64,000 nt of DNA, from assembly GCF_015550595.1 (NCBI RefSeq), contig NZ_JADNBB010000025.1, forward strand, positions 1 through 64,000, written 5' to 3'. Below, piece after piece: positions 23,869-34,005 of the stretch (position 1 is its first letter; each line of letters starts with the position of its first letter). This stretch comes from Parabacteroides goldsteinii. Its GTDB lineage: Bacteria; Bacteroidota; Bacteroidia; Bacteroidales; Tannerellaceae. Made by a program: the position numbers and the translations under genes. A model generated the notes under the pieces. The model ran no database searches. It saw only the letters and a list, made by a program, of their open reading frames with translations, and was not told the DNA's origin.

Positions 23869-24388
23869 GTTTCCTCCAAAATTTATCATCTTCCCATTTC
23901 TGTGGGTTGTTCATTATATACCAGCATATATTATTATATGATATCTCATTTCGTATGATATGTTCATAGTAATTGCGTTGCCATAATCTTTGATTGTCCA
24001 GATTAATTAATTTGGTGGATTGGTATTTGAAATATCCGATTATATGTCCTAATGTAATTTTCTCAATAGATGTCGCTATTGCAATAATGGCATGGAAATG
24101 ATTGGGCATGATTATATATTCACCGCATTGTATGTTGGGGTATTTTGGTTCAAGGGTCAAATAACAATGTTGGATGATTTGGCCGTAAGGGTTTAAGTAC
24201 ATTTGGGCAGTTGGTTCGTAGGGGCGGGGTCTGCCCGCCCCGGCAGAGGAGACAGTTTTAATTTCTCCGAACAAGCATTGCATATTATGCGTGCATATCG
24301 TTACAAAATATAAACCTTCTTGGGAGTAATCGTATCCTTGTAGCCGGATACTATGACGCTGGTGTAATAAAGGATTGTAATTGTTCAT
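23864..24388 (-). CDS. REP-associated tyrosine transposase (RAYT)
   Basis: 174 residues of the Y1-transposase (HUH) superfamily. The HUH motif is MPNHFHAII, preceded by FVTICTHNMQCLFGEI. The nucleophile tyrosine region is YFKYQSTKLIN, and the tail has RNYYEHIIRNEISYNNICWYI, the family signature. RAYTs are single-copy domesticated transposases thought to spread REP palindromes. Three REPs lie here, one overlapping the stop codon and one inside the gene. The internal one (24217-24241) encodes a GAGRPRPYE insertion near residues 49-57, between the first strand and the HUH motif, and keeps the frame open. It may be active; the insertion sits in a loop region. Confidence 0.9.
   Translation of the reverse strand: MNNYNPLLHQRHSIRLQGYDYSQEGLYFVTICTHNMQCLFGEIKTVSSAGAGRPRPYEPTAQMYLNPYGQIIQHCYLTLEPKYPNIQCGEYIIMPNHFHAIIAIATSIEKITLGHIIGYFKYQSTKLINLDNQRLWQRNYYEHIIRNEISYNNICWYIMNNPQKWEDDKFWRKP
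24217..24241. repeat. REP palindrome inside the RAYT coding sequence
   Basis: Same unit and orientation as 23792-23819, starting CGTAGGGGCGGGG. It is read in frame within the RAYT gene on the opposite strand, without a stop. Confidence 0.88.
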
Positions 24389-24481
24389 AGCTAATACTGT
24401 TTGGTTGTTGGGACAAATGTAGAAATAAAAAATCCGGATATCAAACGATACCCGGATTTTCTTTTTTATGAGATGGTTGTA

Positions 24482-26188
24482 TTATGCTTGTCTGTAATAC
24501 GCCAGATCTTCGCGGTTGAAGTTGTTGATGAAAGATTCGATCTTGTCCACTTCTGCCTGGCCGTAGTTGATATATACTTCGGCTGAACAGCGGTAACTGT
24601 CGTCTTTGTTGGCATCCTGCAGTAACAGGTAACCGAAGACACAATGAGCGGCAGCTTCTACCATGCGGCGTGCCTGGAAGTCGATGTATTCGTTGTCTTT
24701 GGTTTCTGTAACCGCGGCAACTACTTTTTCGTACTTGTCAGTCATTGCTTTCAGCTTGTTCTTCAGACCTTCCAGTTCCGGTTTGTATTCGATGGCTTCG
24801 TATTCACGGATCTGAGCCAGGTAAGTACCGGTGGTGACGTGGCGGATCGCTGCAACCACCTGCAACTGGGTCGTACCTTCGTAGATGTTTGTGATACGGG
24901 CGTCACGGTAGATACGTTCGCAGGCATAGTCTTTCATGAAACCTGAACCACCGTGGATCTGGATCGCGTCATACGCATTCTGGTTAGCATATTCGGTGGT
25001 CATACCTTTACCCATCGGAGTATAAGCATCAGCCAGTTTGCTGTATTTCTTCATTTCCTGACGTTCTTCCGGAGTCAGCTTACGTTCTTTCGAGATATCG
25101 TCCAACGCCTTGTAAACGTCTACGAAACGAGCAGTTTCGTAAAGCATGGAACGGGAAGCATCCGCTTTGGCACGCATCAGGGCTACCATTTCATATACAG
25201 CCGGGAATTCGATGATCGCTTTGCCGAACTGTTTACGTTCCGTTGCATAGGTATAACCTTCGCGGTAAGCCGCTTCGCTCAAACCTACGGCCTGTGCCAT
25301 GATACCCAGACGGGCACCGTTCATCAATGCCATTACATATTTGATCAAACCTAGTTTGCGGTCACCGCAAAGTTCCGCTTTGGCATTCTTGAATACCAAT
25401 TCGCAAGTAGGGGATCCTTTGATACCCATCTTGTTCTCGATACGGCGAACATTTACACCACCGTTACGTTTGTCGTAGATGAACATTGACAAACCACGAC
25501 CGTCGCGTGTGCCTTCTTCGGAACGTGCCAGTACCAGGTGAATATCGGCATCACCGTTGGTAATGAAACGTTTTACACCGTTCAGATACCAGCAATCGTC
25601 CTTTTCGCAGTAAGTAGCTTTCAGCATAACAGACTGCAGGTCTGAACCGGCATCCGGTTCTGTCAGGTCCATCGACATCGTTTCTCCGGCACAAACACGC
25701 GGGATATAACGCTGACGCTGGTCTTCGTTACCGAATTCATATAATGTTTCCGCACAGTCCTGCAATCCCCAAAGGTTTTCGAAGCCTGCATCGGCACGCG
25801 ATACCATATCGGCTGCCATGATGTAAGGAACGATCGGGAAGTTCAGACCGTCGTAACGGCGTGGCATTGCGATACCCATCAGGCCGGCTTTGCGTACGGC
25901 ATCCAGATTTTCCTGAGTACCTTTGGCATACGTTACACGTCCGTTGGCAACAGACGGGCCTTCATGGTCTACGCCCTCTGCGTTGGGAGCGATGATCTCA
26001 CCACAGATTTCACCTACAATTTCCAGTACCTTTTCGTAGCTGTCCATTGCATCTTCGAAATCCTGAGGAGCATAGTCAAATTTATCCTTGTCGGCATAGC
26101 CGCGTTCTTTCAGCTCTACGATCCGCTGCATCAACGGGTGATGCAGGTGATGTTTCATGCTGGGATTATCTAAATAAAAGTTAGCCAT
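24482..26188 (-). CDS. Acyl-CoA dehydrogenase
   Basis: 568 residues, a flavoprotein that oxidises acyl-CoA to enoyl-CoA, or runs in reverse with ETF. The FAD-binding middle domain shows DLTEPDAGSDL and the C-terminal domain QIHGGSGFMKDYACERIYRD. The catalytic Glu lies in NIYEGTTQLQ. It is about 180 residues longer than the basic family because of an N-terminal part (1-80) and a C-terminal helical extension (about 450-568) of the type found in larger bacterial members. It is the third gene of an operon after etfB and etfA, with three bases after etfA, so its electron partner is the ETF encoded here. The chain-length preference cannot be assigned. Confidence 0.92.
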   Translation of the reverse strand: MANFYLDNPSMKHHLHHPLMQRIVELKERGYADKDKFDYAPQDFEDAMDSYEKVLEIVGEICGEIIAPNAEGVDHEGPSVANGRVTYAKGTQENLDAVRKAGLMGIAMPRRYDGLNFPIVPYIMAADMVSRADAGFENLWGLQDCAETLYEFGNEDQRQRYIPRVCAGETMSMDLTEPDAGSDLQSVMLKATYCEKDDCWYLNGVKRFITNGDADIHLVLARSEEGTRDGRGLSMFIYDKRNGGVNVRRIENKMGIKGSPTCELVFKNAKAELCGDRKLGLIKYVMALMNGARLGIMAQAVGLSEAAYREGYTYATERKQFGKAIIEFPAVYEMVALMRAKADASRSMLYETARFVDVYKALDDISKERKLTPEERQEMKKYSKLADAYTPMGKGMTTEYANQNAYDAIQIHGGSGFMKDYACERIYRDARITNIYEGTTQLQVVAAIRHVTTGTYLAQIREYEAIEYKPELEGLKNKLKAMTDKYEKVVAAVTETKDNEYIDFQARRMVEAAAHCVFGYLLLQDANKDDSYRCSAEVYINYGQAEVDKIESFINNFNREDLAYYRQA

Positions 26189-26191
26189 ATC

Positions 26192-27211
26192 TTATTTACT
26201 GTTCTGTTTGTAATACTTGATCATCTTCGGGATCACTTCTTCAACCGAACCGTTGATCACATAGTCAGCGATGGTGTTGATCGGAGCGTTCTCGTCGTTG
26301 TTGATGGAGATGATAATACCTGCGTCCTGCATACCGGCAATGTGCTGGATCTGTCCGGAAATACCGCAAGCGATATAGAGTTTCGGGCGAACGGTCAGAC
26401 CGGTCTGTCCGATCTGGCGGTCGTGGTCACAGAAACCGGCGTCGACAGCAGCACGGCTGGCACCTACTTCTGCATGAAGTTCTTTAGCTAATTCGAACAG
26501 CAGGTTGAAGTTTTCTTTCGACCCTACGCCATAACCTCCGGCAACTACGATAGGAGCGCCTTTCAGGTTGTGTTTTGCTTTTTCAACGTGACGGTCGATT
26601 ACTTTTACTACATAATCAGCATCGGATACATATTTTGCTACGTCGTGTTTTACCACTTCGCCTTTATAATTGGCATCCAGGATCTCTTTCTTCATCACAC
26701 CTTCGCGAACGGTAGCCATCTGAGGACGGTGTTCCGGGTTGATGATGGTGGCAACGATGTTACCACCGAAAGCTGGACGGATCTGATACAACAGGTTTTC
26801 ATATGTGATACCTGCCCGTTTATCTTCGTGAGGACCGATCTCCAGTGAAGTACAGTCGGCAGTCAGACCGCTGGTCAGTGCAGAAGATACACGAGGACCC
26901 AGGTCGCGACCGATAACGGTAGCACCCATCAGGCAGATCTGGGGTTTTTCTTCCTTGAACAGGTTGATCAGGACAGAAGAATGGGGTAGTGAAGTGTAAG
27001 GAAACAGGCCCGGAGCATCGAACACGTGTACTTTGTCGACACCGTAAGGCAGTACCTGGCTTTCTACACCTTCGAGGCCGCTACCGGCAACAACTGCTTC
27101 CAGTTGGCAACCTAACTGATTCGCTAACTTACGACCTTTGGTCAGAAGTTCGAGACTTACATCGGCAATGGTTGTGCCTTCAATCTCACAATATACAAAT
27201 ACGTTATTCAT
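26192..27211 (-). CDS. etfA: Electron transfer flavoprotein alpha subunit
   Basis: 339 residues. The C-terminal FAD-binding domain shows APIVVAGGYGVGS, VGASRAAVDAGF, QIGQTG and YIACGISGQIQH, all typical of EtfA. Together with EtfB it carries electrons between the acyl-CoA dehydrogenase and other carriers. It lies four bases after etfB and three before the dehydrogenase gene. Whether this ETF is of the bifurcating class cannot be decided from visible motifs alone. Confidence 0.94.
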   Translation of the reverse strand: MNNVFVYCEIEGTTIADVSLELLTKGRKLANQLGCQLEAVVAGSGLEGVESQVLPYGVDKVHVFDAPGLFPYTSLPHSSVLINLFKEEKPQICLMGATVIGRDLGPRVSSALTSGLTADCTSLEIGPHEDKRAGITYENLLYQIRPAFGGNIVATIINPEHRPQMATVREGVMKKEILDANYKGEVVKHDVAKYVSDADYVVKVIDRHVEKAKHNLKGAPIVVAGGYGVGSKENFNLLFELAKELHAEVGASRAAVDAGFCDHDRQIGQTGLTVRPKLYIACGISGQIQHIAGMQDAGIIISINNDENAPINTIADYVINGSVEEVIPKMIKYYKQNSK

Positions 27212-27215
27212 AATC

Positions 27216-28124
27216 TTATCCGATGGTATGGTTAGCTAACAGTTCAACAATCATCTCTTCTATATCCTTATCCGCGCTGGTCAGCGTTTTGCTTTCCTTT
27301 GCCTGGAACACGATATTCTGTATAGTCTTTACTTTTGTAGGTGAACCGGACAGACCGCACTGTGCCAAGTCTCCGTTTACATCGTTCACGCTCCATTCCT
27401 GGATATTCAGGTACGGGCGTTTTTCGTAAAGGTCTGCGTACGGCAGTTCGCTCGGAACATCAGGATGGCAGGCTGTCGGGTGAGCTGCTTTTTCCTGTGC
27501 ACCCATGGCACGCTTATATTTCTGTACCAGTTTGGCGTTACGCGGACGGCAGGGAGCTGCCGAGCCGTTTACTGTGATGACGATAGGCAGCGGACCTTCT
27601 ACGGTTTCCACACCTCCGTCGATATGACGTTTAACGGTGATACGGCGTGCTGTTTCATCCACATTCAGGATTTCCTCAGCGTAAGTGATCTGTGTCAATC
27701 CCAGCTTTTCTGCTACCTGGGGACCTACCTGTGCCGTATCTCCGTCAATAGCCTGACGGCCACCGATGATGATGTCATAATCATTAATTTTTTTGATAGC
27801 CGTAGCCAAAGCGTATGAAGTAGCCAGTGTATCGGCTCCGGCAAAGGCGCGGTCGGTTAACAAAAAGCCGCCGTCTGCTCCGCGGTATAGACCTTCACGG
27901 ATAATTTCGGCGGCACGTCCCGGGCCCATAGTCAGCAATGTAACAGTTGATCCGGGGTAGGCATCTTTCAGGCGCAGAGCCTGCTCCAATGCATTCAGGT
28001 CTTCCGGGTTAAAGATGGCGGGAAGTGCGGCACGGTTTACCGTTCCGTCTTCTTTCATCGCATCCTTTCCCACGTTGCGTGTGTCCGGAACCTGCTTCGC
28101 TAAAACAATAATTCTTAAACTCAT
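27216..28124 (-). CDS. etfB: Electron transfer flavoprotein beta subunit
   Basis: 302 residues, somewhat longer than the usual 250-260. The N-terminus MSLRIIVLAKQVPDTRNV and the segments LNALEQALRLKD, GADGGFLLTDRAFAGADT and IIGGRQAIDGDTAQVGPQVAE are typical of EtfB, including the AMP/FAD-binding loop. First gene of the etfB-etfA-acd operon. A -7 element lies 68 bases upstream. Confidence 0.94.
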   Translation of the reverse strand: MSLRIIVLAKQVPDTRNVGKDAMKEDGTVNRAALPAIFNPEDLNALEQALRLKDAYPGSTVTLLTMGPGRAAEIIREGLYRGADGGFLLTDRAFAGADTLATSYALATAIKKINDYDIIIGGRQAIDGDTAQVGPQVAEKLGLTQITYAEEILNVDETARRITVKRHIDGGVETVEGPLPIVITVNGSAAPCRPRNAKLVQKYKRAMGAQEKAAHPTACHPDVPSELPYADLYEKRPYLNIQEWSVNDVNGDLAQCGLSGSPTKVKTIQNIVFQAKESKTLTSADKDIEEMIVELLANHTIG

Positions 28125-28191
28125 ATTAAATAGGAATATTAGATTTCTATTGTCTGAAAATTATTCGGTAATTAGTAAAAAATACCGAACT

Positions 28192-28200
28192 GCAAAAGTA
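28192..28200 (-). promoter_or_regulatory. -7 promoter element of the etf operon
   Basis: On the minus strand this reads TACTTTTGC (TAnnTTTGC). The rest of the gap 28125-28447 holds two hairpins: AACCTGAAA/CACTTTAGGTT with a T run (about 28231-28260) and a CCGG-armed hairpin (about 28348-28378) that probably ends the susD transcript. Confidence 0.6.
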
Positions 28201-28447
28201 GTCAAACATTCTTTATATCAAACAACTTTAACCTGAAATGTGCACACTTTAGGTTTTTTTGAGCAGTAGTTTTGGGGATTTATATTTATAAACCGATCTA
28301 TATGTACGTCTGTTGATAATATGATTCTGTCCCTTAAATAACAAACAACCGGAGCTAATATCACTATTAACCCCGGTCTTAATAAGTGTGTTTTTTATCT
28401 TTGATCAGATAAAATAGGGTTTGGCATTATTTGTAATTAATAACTTC

Positions 28448-29911
28448 TTATTTATTGTCCGATGTATCCCACCAGACACGCGTGTCGAAATTATCCGGAC
28501 CTTGTGCTGCAATCGCTGCGTCGTAATTAGCCTTGTTTGTATTATAGTCGTCCGGATAATATACACGGCGATACGGGATATGCGTGATGGTTGCCGATGG
28601 TCCCGGCTTGATATCCGGAACGTTCAGGCGACGCCAGTCTGACCATGCCTCGACACCATCCTGCATAAAGTTGGCTAACCAACGTTGCATGGCTATCTTT
28701 TCGATCTTTTCAGTATCGGAGCCTGTCAGTTTGATCGCATCCTGTATGATGTACTTGTCGAATTCGTCTGAACCGATACCGTATTGACCGAAAGAGGCTT
28801 TGATACCTGCATTATACAGTTCTTCCGCATTTCCGCCGATCCAGCCTCGGATGGCCGCTTCTGCTTCGATCAGTAAAATATGGGATGGGGAAATCACAAC
28901 GATAGGAGCATCCTGCTGATAATATCTTTCGTTGAAAAAAGCCATGTCTGTGTATTGTGCAATTTCTGTTTTGGTAAGGCCGAAAGGTACCCCATTGTAT
29001 TCTCCTTCCGAATTGGGCACTGCATATTCTTTCAGGCGCGGATCGTTATAGGCTATCAATTGATCCAAGATGGTCTTTGACGGAGCGAAGTCTTTACGTC
29101 CACTTTCTATGATATTAGTATACAGAGGATTTTGGTTGGCTGTCTCCGGGAGGTATTTGTATTCCAGCAACTCGCTGTTGTCTGTCATACCTCCGTCGGC
29201 GTAAGCCTTGGCAAAACGTGCCTTCCCTATTTCCGGAGCTACATCGGATAGTTTGATGGCCATCATCATTCGTAATGAAGCATTCAGTTTCTTCCATTTG
29301 GCCACGTCACCGTTGTAAAGAATGTCATACGTTTTATCCAGTGTGCCGGATTCATCGAATTGTGCATACGCTTCATTCAGTTCTTTTTCCAGATCCTCAT
29401 AGATGAATTCCTGCGTATCATATTTCGGATTGAAGTTCCCATCATCCCCTTTCAATGCTTCACTATAAGGAATCATACCCATGATGTCTGTCAGGTGCAT
29501 ATAATAGAAAGCACGTAATGTACGGCAACCGGCCAACTGGTTGGCTGTACTGCCCAATTGTATTACGTTGGGTAAATCTTTCGTTTCTTCATCCGTATTC
29601 AGTTTGATAATTGTTTCCAGGTTACGGATATATTCGTAATAATAAGGACCCGTATTGAAATCAGTCATACCGAAATCCGAATATTGGATGTTCTGACGTT
29701 CCGAGAGGTATTGAGGAAACAACTGTGTCCAGGGATTGTAATTAGCCACATAAGAAAATAGGGAAACATTCTTACAGGCATACGTAAACAGGAAACGGGT
29801 TTCCGGGTTTGAAGGATTGTTCGGATCGATGTTGTCATCTCCGTAATCCCCGCAACTATTAAAAGATAATAGTCCGATTAATGCTAATGCGAATAATTTT
29901 ATTTTTTTCAT
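28448..29911 (-). CDS. SusD/RagB-like lipoprotein (SusD-like-2 type)
   Basis: 487 residues with lipobox LSFNSC after a signal peptide, followed by GDYGDDNIDPNNPSNP, as in the shorter SusD-like-2 family often annotated as RagB/SusD. TPR-like helices carry QLAGCRTLRAFYYMHLTDIMG, and the C-terminus has MQRWLANFMQDGVEAWSDWRR. It acts with the SusC protein encoded 22 bases upstream. Such variants often serve peptide or glycopeptide uptake, but the substrate is unknown here. Confidence 0.92.
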   Translation of the reverse strand: MKKIKLFALALIGLLSFNSCGDYGDDNIDPNNPSNPETRFLFTYACKNVSLFSYVANYNPWTQLFPQYLSERQNIQYSDFGMTDFNTGPYYYEYIRNLETIIKLNTDEETKDLPNVIQLGSTANQLAGCRTLRAFYYMHLTDIMGMIPYSEALKGDDGNFNPKYDTQEFIYEDLEKELNEAYAQFDESGTLDKTYDILYNGDVAKWKKLNASLRMMMAIKLSDVAPEIGKARFAKAYADGGMTDNSELLEYKYLPETANQNPLYTNIIESGRKDFAPSKTILDQLIAYNDPRLKEYAVPNSEGEYNGVPFGLTKTEIAQYTDMAFFNERYYQQDAPIVVISPSHILLIEAEAAIRGWIGGNAEELYNAGIKASFGQYGIGSDEFDKYIIQDAIKLTGSDTEKIEKIAMQRWLANFMQDGVEAWSDWRRLNVPDIKPGPSATITHIPYRRVYYPDDYNTNKANYDAAIAAQGPDNFDTRVWWDTSDNK

Positions 29912-29933
29912 AACTTAATTCGTGTCTTTAAAA

Positions 29934-32900
29934 TTAGAAGGTAAGATTTACAGTAAAACCGAATGTGCGTACAGAGGCTGCCTGACCGCCTTCAACATAG
30001 TTATAACTTGCTGCACCCATTTCCGACGGGTCGAGGTTGGGAGCTGCGGAATAAATTAACCAGGGATTTTGGGCGACAAATGATACGCTGGCTTTTTTAA
30101 CACCACAATTCGTTTTTTGCAGGAAGGAACGTGGTATATCGTATCCGATAGACAATTCGCGCATTTTCAGGTAACTGGCCTTATATACATAGTCTTCCCA
30201 AATGGTTCCTTTGCGACTTTGGAAATAATAGCTGGCATCTACGTAGGCTGTAACCGGCGTATAAGAACCATCCTGGTTTTCTACAACACCGTCGATGCGT
30301 ACACCGCCGCCATCTTTTACTTGTGCTCGAATAGGATTACCCTTGTCGTTTGTACCTGTGGTCGATGCTAACAAACCGGAACTTTCGCCAAACATATTGG
30401 TCGCAGAGGCGATCACTCCTCCTACCTGAAAGTCGAAAGACATTCCCAAATGGAAATCTTTATAACGCAGGGAAGTAGAGAAACCTCCGGTCAGGTCCGG
30501 CTGGATGTTACCTAATTCTTCCTGTGCCGTTGATTCTACCAAAGGAGCATACGGGCCGTACTGATGATTGGGATCGCTTCTTTCCTGTAAAACAATGCGT
30601 CCTTCCGGATCTTTTTTCCATGTGGAACCCCTGACGACTCCGATTGGTTTGCCTACTTCTGCGTAAGAATAGATACGTGAAGACCAGCTTCTCCAATAGA
30701 TTTGGTAAGTATCTTGTCCGTCGATTAATTCTTCCAGCGTATTACGGTTATGTGAGAGGTTGGCATTCAGTTCCCAGTTCCAGTCTTTGGTTTGGATGAT
30801 CTGACCACCTAAAGAGAATTCGATACCCCAGTTACGGATCAGACCTGCATTCATCTTTCGTGACCGGTAACCGCTGGCCGGTGTTGTATTCACATTAATG
30901 ATCTGGTCTTTTGAGTCGCGGTTATAGAAGTTGAAGTCTCCCCATAAGCGGTCTTTAAATAAACGGAATTCCGTACCGACTTCATACGAGGTGGAGATGG
31001 TCGGTTTAATATACAGGTCTTTCAGGTTCGTGCTGTTCCACATATTAGAGAGTTGTCCGTATTTGATCAGATCGCCGTCGGAATTTTTTAATACATAGGT
31101 CGGATAAATATTATAAGGATTCATCGTTGAGCCGACCTGTGCCATGGATGCTCTCAGTTTCCAGAATGACAGCCACTCTGCATTTTTGATCCAGTTGCTG
31201 GCTATTGCTGCAACAGAAACACCACCATACAGGAAGCTGTTTTTGTCAGGATGCAGTGTGGAAGTCCAGTCGTTACGTAAAGAAAAATCGAGATAATATG
31301 TGTTATCCCAGCCTACGGTGGCTGTTCCGTAAACGCTCTGGTCGTGTTGTTTGGTCAGTTTGCTGCTGCCGCCTGGTAAACCGGAAGATGCTGCCGTGCT
31401 GAAGAAACCGTCCATAAACAAACCATCACGGGTAAAAGCTTGTAATTCATCCAGATTATAGACGCGGTCTTCAAAGAATAAAGCAGCATCGACGGAAAGT
31501 TTACTGTCGATAAAGTGCTCGCTCCATGTTAAACGGCCCTGTGTCTGGATATCGGACAATTGATTCTGATCCTGAGTGTATTTAGAGACTTCCCCATGTA
31601 TGTTTTGAGGTAGACGTACTTCCTCTTTGTAGCTGCGGATATTCCCGTTTACACGGATACCGGCTTTCAAGTTCTTAATGATATCCAATTCTGCATCTCC
31701 ACTGAATACATGCCACTGGTATGTTTTGTCCTGGTTGATCTCGTTGAACAGGGCGAACGGGTTTTCATGGAAAGCTGCGGTAAGATTGGTCGGACTGGTG
31801 ATATTCCATGAGCGAAATGTCCCGTCCGGACGTTTGTAATCTTTCAGATCGTTCAGGTTGACATTTGTATGTCCCCACTGTTCGTAAGAATAGAGGGCAT
31901 TTCCCAGTTCCTGGTATCCTTCGGCTGCAGCATTATGATTGTTGCGGTAAGTATATTTGTAATCCATAGTGACCCTTAAGCGGTCGATCGGCTTGAAACT
32001 GGTTCTGACAGAGAGGAACCGGCGTGAGGCATTACTGTTCGGGGTGATACCGTTGCGGGATACGTTGGAGAAAGAAATGCGACTCATATAATCTTTCCCT
32101 GATTTTGTAAATGCTACATTGGTCGTATTGCTGACACCGGTACGGAACAAATCGTTCAGGTCCATCTGGGAAGTCCACTGGCTTGTTTGTCCGAATCGAG
32201 GGTCTGTCGGGTCCCATGCATACCAGGGGGCATATTCGCGACCATCCAATTTAGGCCCCCAGCTGGCATCGTTGTTGTAGTCATAGTAACGGACACCATC
32301 CAGCTTTTGAAGGTATGCCGGGTGTTTATTCGGATCATATTTGAATACGGGCATTTCGGCATCAGCACCTAAGTAACCTCCACCGTATTCGTCTTGCAGG
32401 TCGTAGCGGATATTAGCTTTGTCCCAGGCGATAGTGTGGCTTACCGTTATTTCACTGTGTTCGCCTGTACTTCCCTTGGATGTAATGATGATAGCCCCGT
32501 TACCACCGCGTGCTCCATACAATGCAGTGGCTGCCGGCCCTTTTAGAACGTTCACGGAAGCTACATCATCCATATTGATCGACATATTATTGGTGATAAC
32601 TCCATCGACAACATAGATCGGTTCGTTACCTCCGGCCTCTGTTAATGAAGAGGTCCCGCGTAATACGATTTTACCCGGATCGAAAGTAGCACCGGAAGAG
32701 CCGATGAAGCGAACTCCTGATACTTTACCAACCAAGGCATTATTCAGATCTGTTTGACGAACCTGGACTAACTCATCTGCTTTGAGTTGCTGAGTTGCAT
32801 AACCCAATGATTTTTGTTTACGGGTAAGTCCTTGTGCCGTAACGACGACCTCTTCCAAATCTTGCGTATCGGATTGAAGAACAACTGTAACCTGAGGCTT

Positions 32901-33158
32901 TACTGCTACATCCTGTGAGTTCATGCCAACAAAAGATATCTGGAGTATTTTACCCTCGTTGGGGACTTCCAGCGAAAATTTACCATCCATGTCTGTTACT
33001 GTTCCGACAGTTGTGCCTTTAACAATAATGGATGCTCCAATAACCGGTAGTCCGTCGTCTGCAGAGGTAACGGTTCCTGTTACTTTTTTTGTTTGAGCAA
33101 ATGCTATTCCTGTACATAATATGAAGGATAGCAAACTGAGAAATAGTTTTCTTATCAT
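29934..33158 (-). CDS. SusC/RagA-type TonB-dependent transporter
   Basis: 1,074 residues. Signal peptide (to about 22), carboxypeptidase-D-like domain (KVTGTVTSADDGLPVIGASI), TonB-box region EEVVVTAQG, plug domain (with NEPIYVVDGVI and GNGAIIITSKG) and a beta barrel ending in VRTFGFTVNLTF. Forms an outer-membrane import complex with the downstream SusD-like lipoprotein. Upstream are 847 gene-free bases with a phased 9-base direct repeat. No sigma factor or hybrid regulator adjoins it. Confidence 0.93.
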   Translation of the reverse strand: MIRKLFLSLLSFILCTGIAFAQTKKVTGTVTSADDGLPVIGASIIVKGTTVGTVTDMDGKFSLEVPNEGKILQISFVGMNSQDVAVKPQVTVVLQSDTQDLEEVVVTAQGLTRKQKSLGYATQQLKADELVQVRQTDLNNALVGKVSGVRFIGSSGATFDPGKIVLRGTSSLTEAGGNEPIYVVDGVITNNMSINMDDVASVNVLKGPAATALYGARGGNGAIIITSKGSTGEHSEITVSHTIAWDKANIRYDLQDEYGGGYLGADAEMPVFKYDPNKHPAYLQKLDGVRYYDYNNDASWGPKLDGREYAPWYAWDPTDPRFGQTSQWTSQMDLNDLFRTGVSNTTNVAFTKSGKDYMSRISFSNVSRNGITPNSNASRRFLSVRTSFKPIDRLRVTMDYKYTYRNNHNAAAEGYQELGNALYSYEQWGHTNVNLNDLKDYKRPDGTFRSWNITSPTNLTAAFHENPFALFNEINQDKTYQWHVFSGDAELDIIKNLKAGIRVNGNIRSYKEEVRLPQNIHGEVSKYTQDQNQLSDIQTQGRLTWSEHFIDSKLSVDAALFFEDRVYNLDELQAFTRDGLFMDGFFSTAASSGLPGGSSKLTKQHDQSVYGTATVGWDNTYYLDFSLRNDWTSTLHPDKNSFLYGGVSVAAIASNWIKNAEWLSFWKLRASMAQVGSTMNPYNIYPTYVLKNSDGDLIKYGQLSNMWNSTNLKDLYIKPTISTSYEVGTEFRLFKDRLWGDFNFYNRDSKDQIINVNTTPASGYRSRKMNAGLIRNWGIEFSLGGQIIQTKDWNWELNANLSHNRNTLEELIDGQDTYQIYWRSWSSRIYSYAEVGKPIGVVRGSTWKKDPEGRIVLQERSDPNHQYGPYAPLVESTAQEELGNIQPDLTGGFSTSLRYKDFHLGMSFDFQVGGVIASATNMFGESSGLLASTTGTNDKGNPIRAQVKDGGGVRIDGVVENQDGSYTPVTAYVDASYYFQSRKGTIWEDYVYKASYLKMRELSIGYDIPRSFLQKTNCGVKKASVSFVAQNPWLIYSAAPNLDPSEMGAASYNYVEGGQAASVRTFGFTVNLTF

Positions 33159-33249
33159 ACTTTTGAATTTTAGATTTATTAGGTTATTAAGGATTTATTC
33201 ACTTTCAGATCAATTCATGCTTGTTTTAGAGCGGTAGTTCTTGCAGAAC

Positions 33250-33280
33250 TCAGTACCTCTATAAAAACAATTCAGTACCT
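33250..33280. promoter_or_regulatory. Phased direct repeat upstream of susC
   Basis: TCAGTACCT at 33250-33258 and 33272-33280, on the same face of the helix, about 90-120 bases before the susC start. It may be an activator-binding site. Confidence 0.35.
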
Positions 33281-33949
33281 GTATTAATAACGAAACTTCA
33301 CCGGAATTCATTAAACTAATTTTAGTGATACTTAAAATGATATTCCGTTTTCAACAGATTAAACAGAATAGGTTATTTAATAAGAGGCTTTGAACGCTAT
33401 ACCTATTTGAAAGATAGGGGGAATAAGATTAATTTCTTTTCATAGACACATTTTTTAATTAATAATACTAGTTCTCTGTAGATGGTGCGCAATATATGAA
33501 AATATTTTCAAAAATATACCAATTCCGATAAAAATAAAATTATTTTAAATAATAAATATTGATGCTAAAATGAGTTTATATATTTTATACTGAAAACGAA
33601 AGAATAAAATAGAAATACAGTCTTTTAGGTTGTTTATTTATAGAATAAAACACTAGCAAACACATCCAATCATCTATTAATCAATAGAATAAAATCAAAT
33701 AGAACAGAATAAAGCTACTTGCTTTCTACTTACCATATTATTAAACCATGTTCTAACCAACAATATTTATTTCAAAACAACAGGAAACACAGGCAGATAC
33801 GCACAAACACATAAGCCTTGAACGCCAAGTTCTGCAAGAACTATGTTTATTTTTTCTGTAGATATATTGTATGGGGTATGTAAATCAATCCAAATGTGTG
33901 ATGTGGTTTTAAGTGATAAGAATAAATAGTAATTATATGATAGTAATGT

Positions 33950-33999
33950 AAGTGGCTGAAAAAAGAGTAGGAAAATACTATTTCTGTTTTCAGCCACTT
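33950..33999. terminator. Hairpin after the MFS/POT-like transporter gene
   Basis: Arms AAGTGGCTGAAAA and TTTTCAGCCACTT enclose about 25 bases just after the stop of the minus-strand transporter. Confidence 0.55.
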
Positions 34000-34005
34000 T
34001 TGTAT

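Larger units (their letters stand above)
33159..34005. other. AT-rich intergenic region upstream of SusC locus 2
   Basis: No credible gene. On the susC side, two copies of TCAGTACCT start at 33250 and 33272, a 22-base period equal to about two helical turns. The middle (33300-33760) is strongly AT-rich without recognisable structure. The far side carries the transporter terminator hairpin at 33950-33999. Confidence 0.6.

Noticed and set aside
33767-33997. 76-codon minus-strand frame in the intergenic gap
   Set aside because: AT-rich, low-complexity protein that overlaps the transporter terminator hairpin; no support as a gene.
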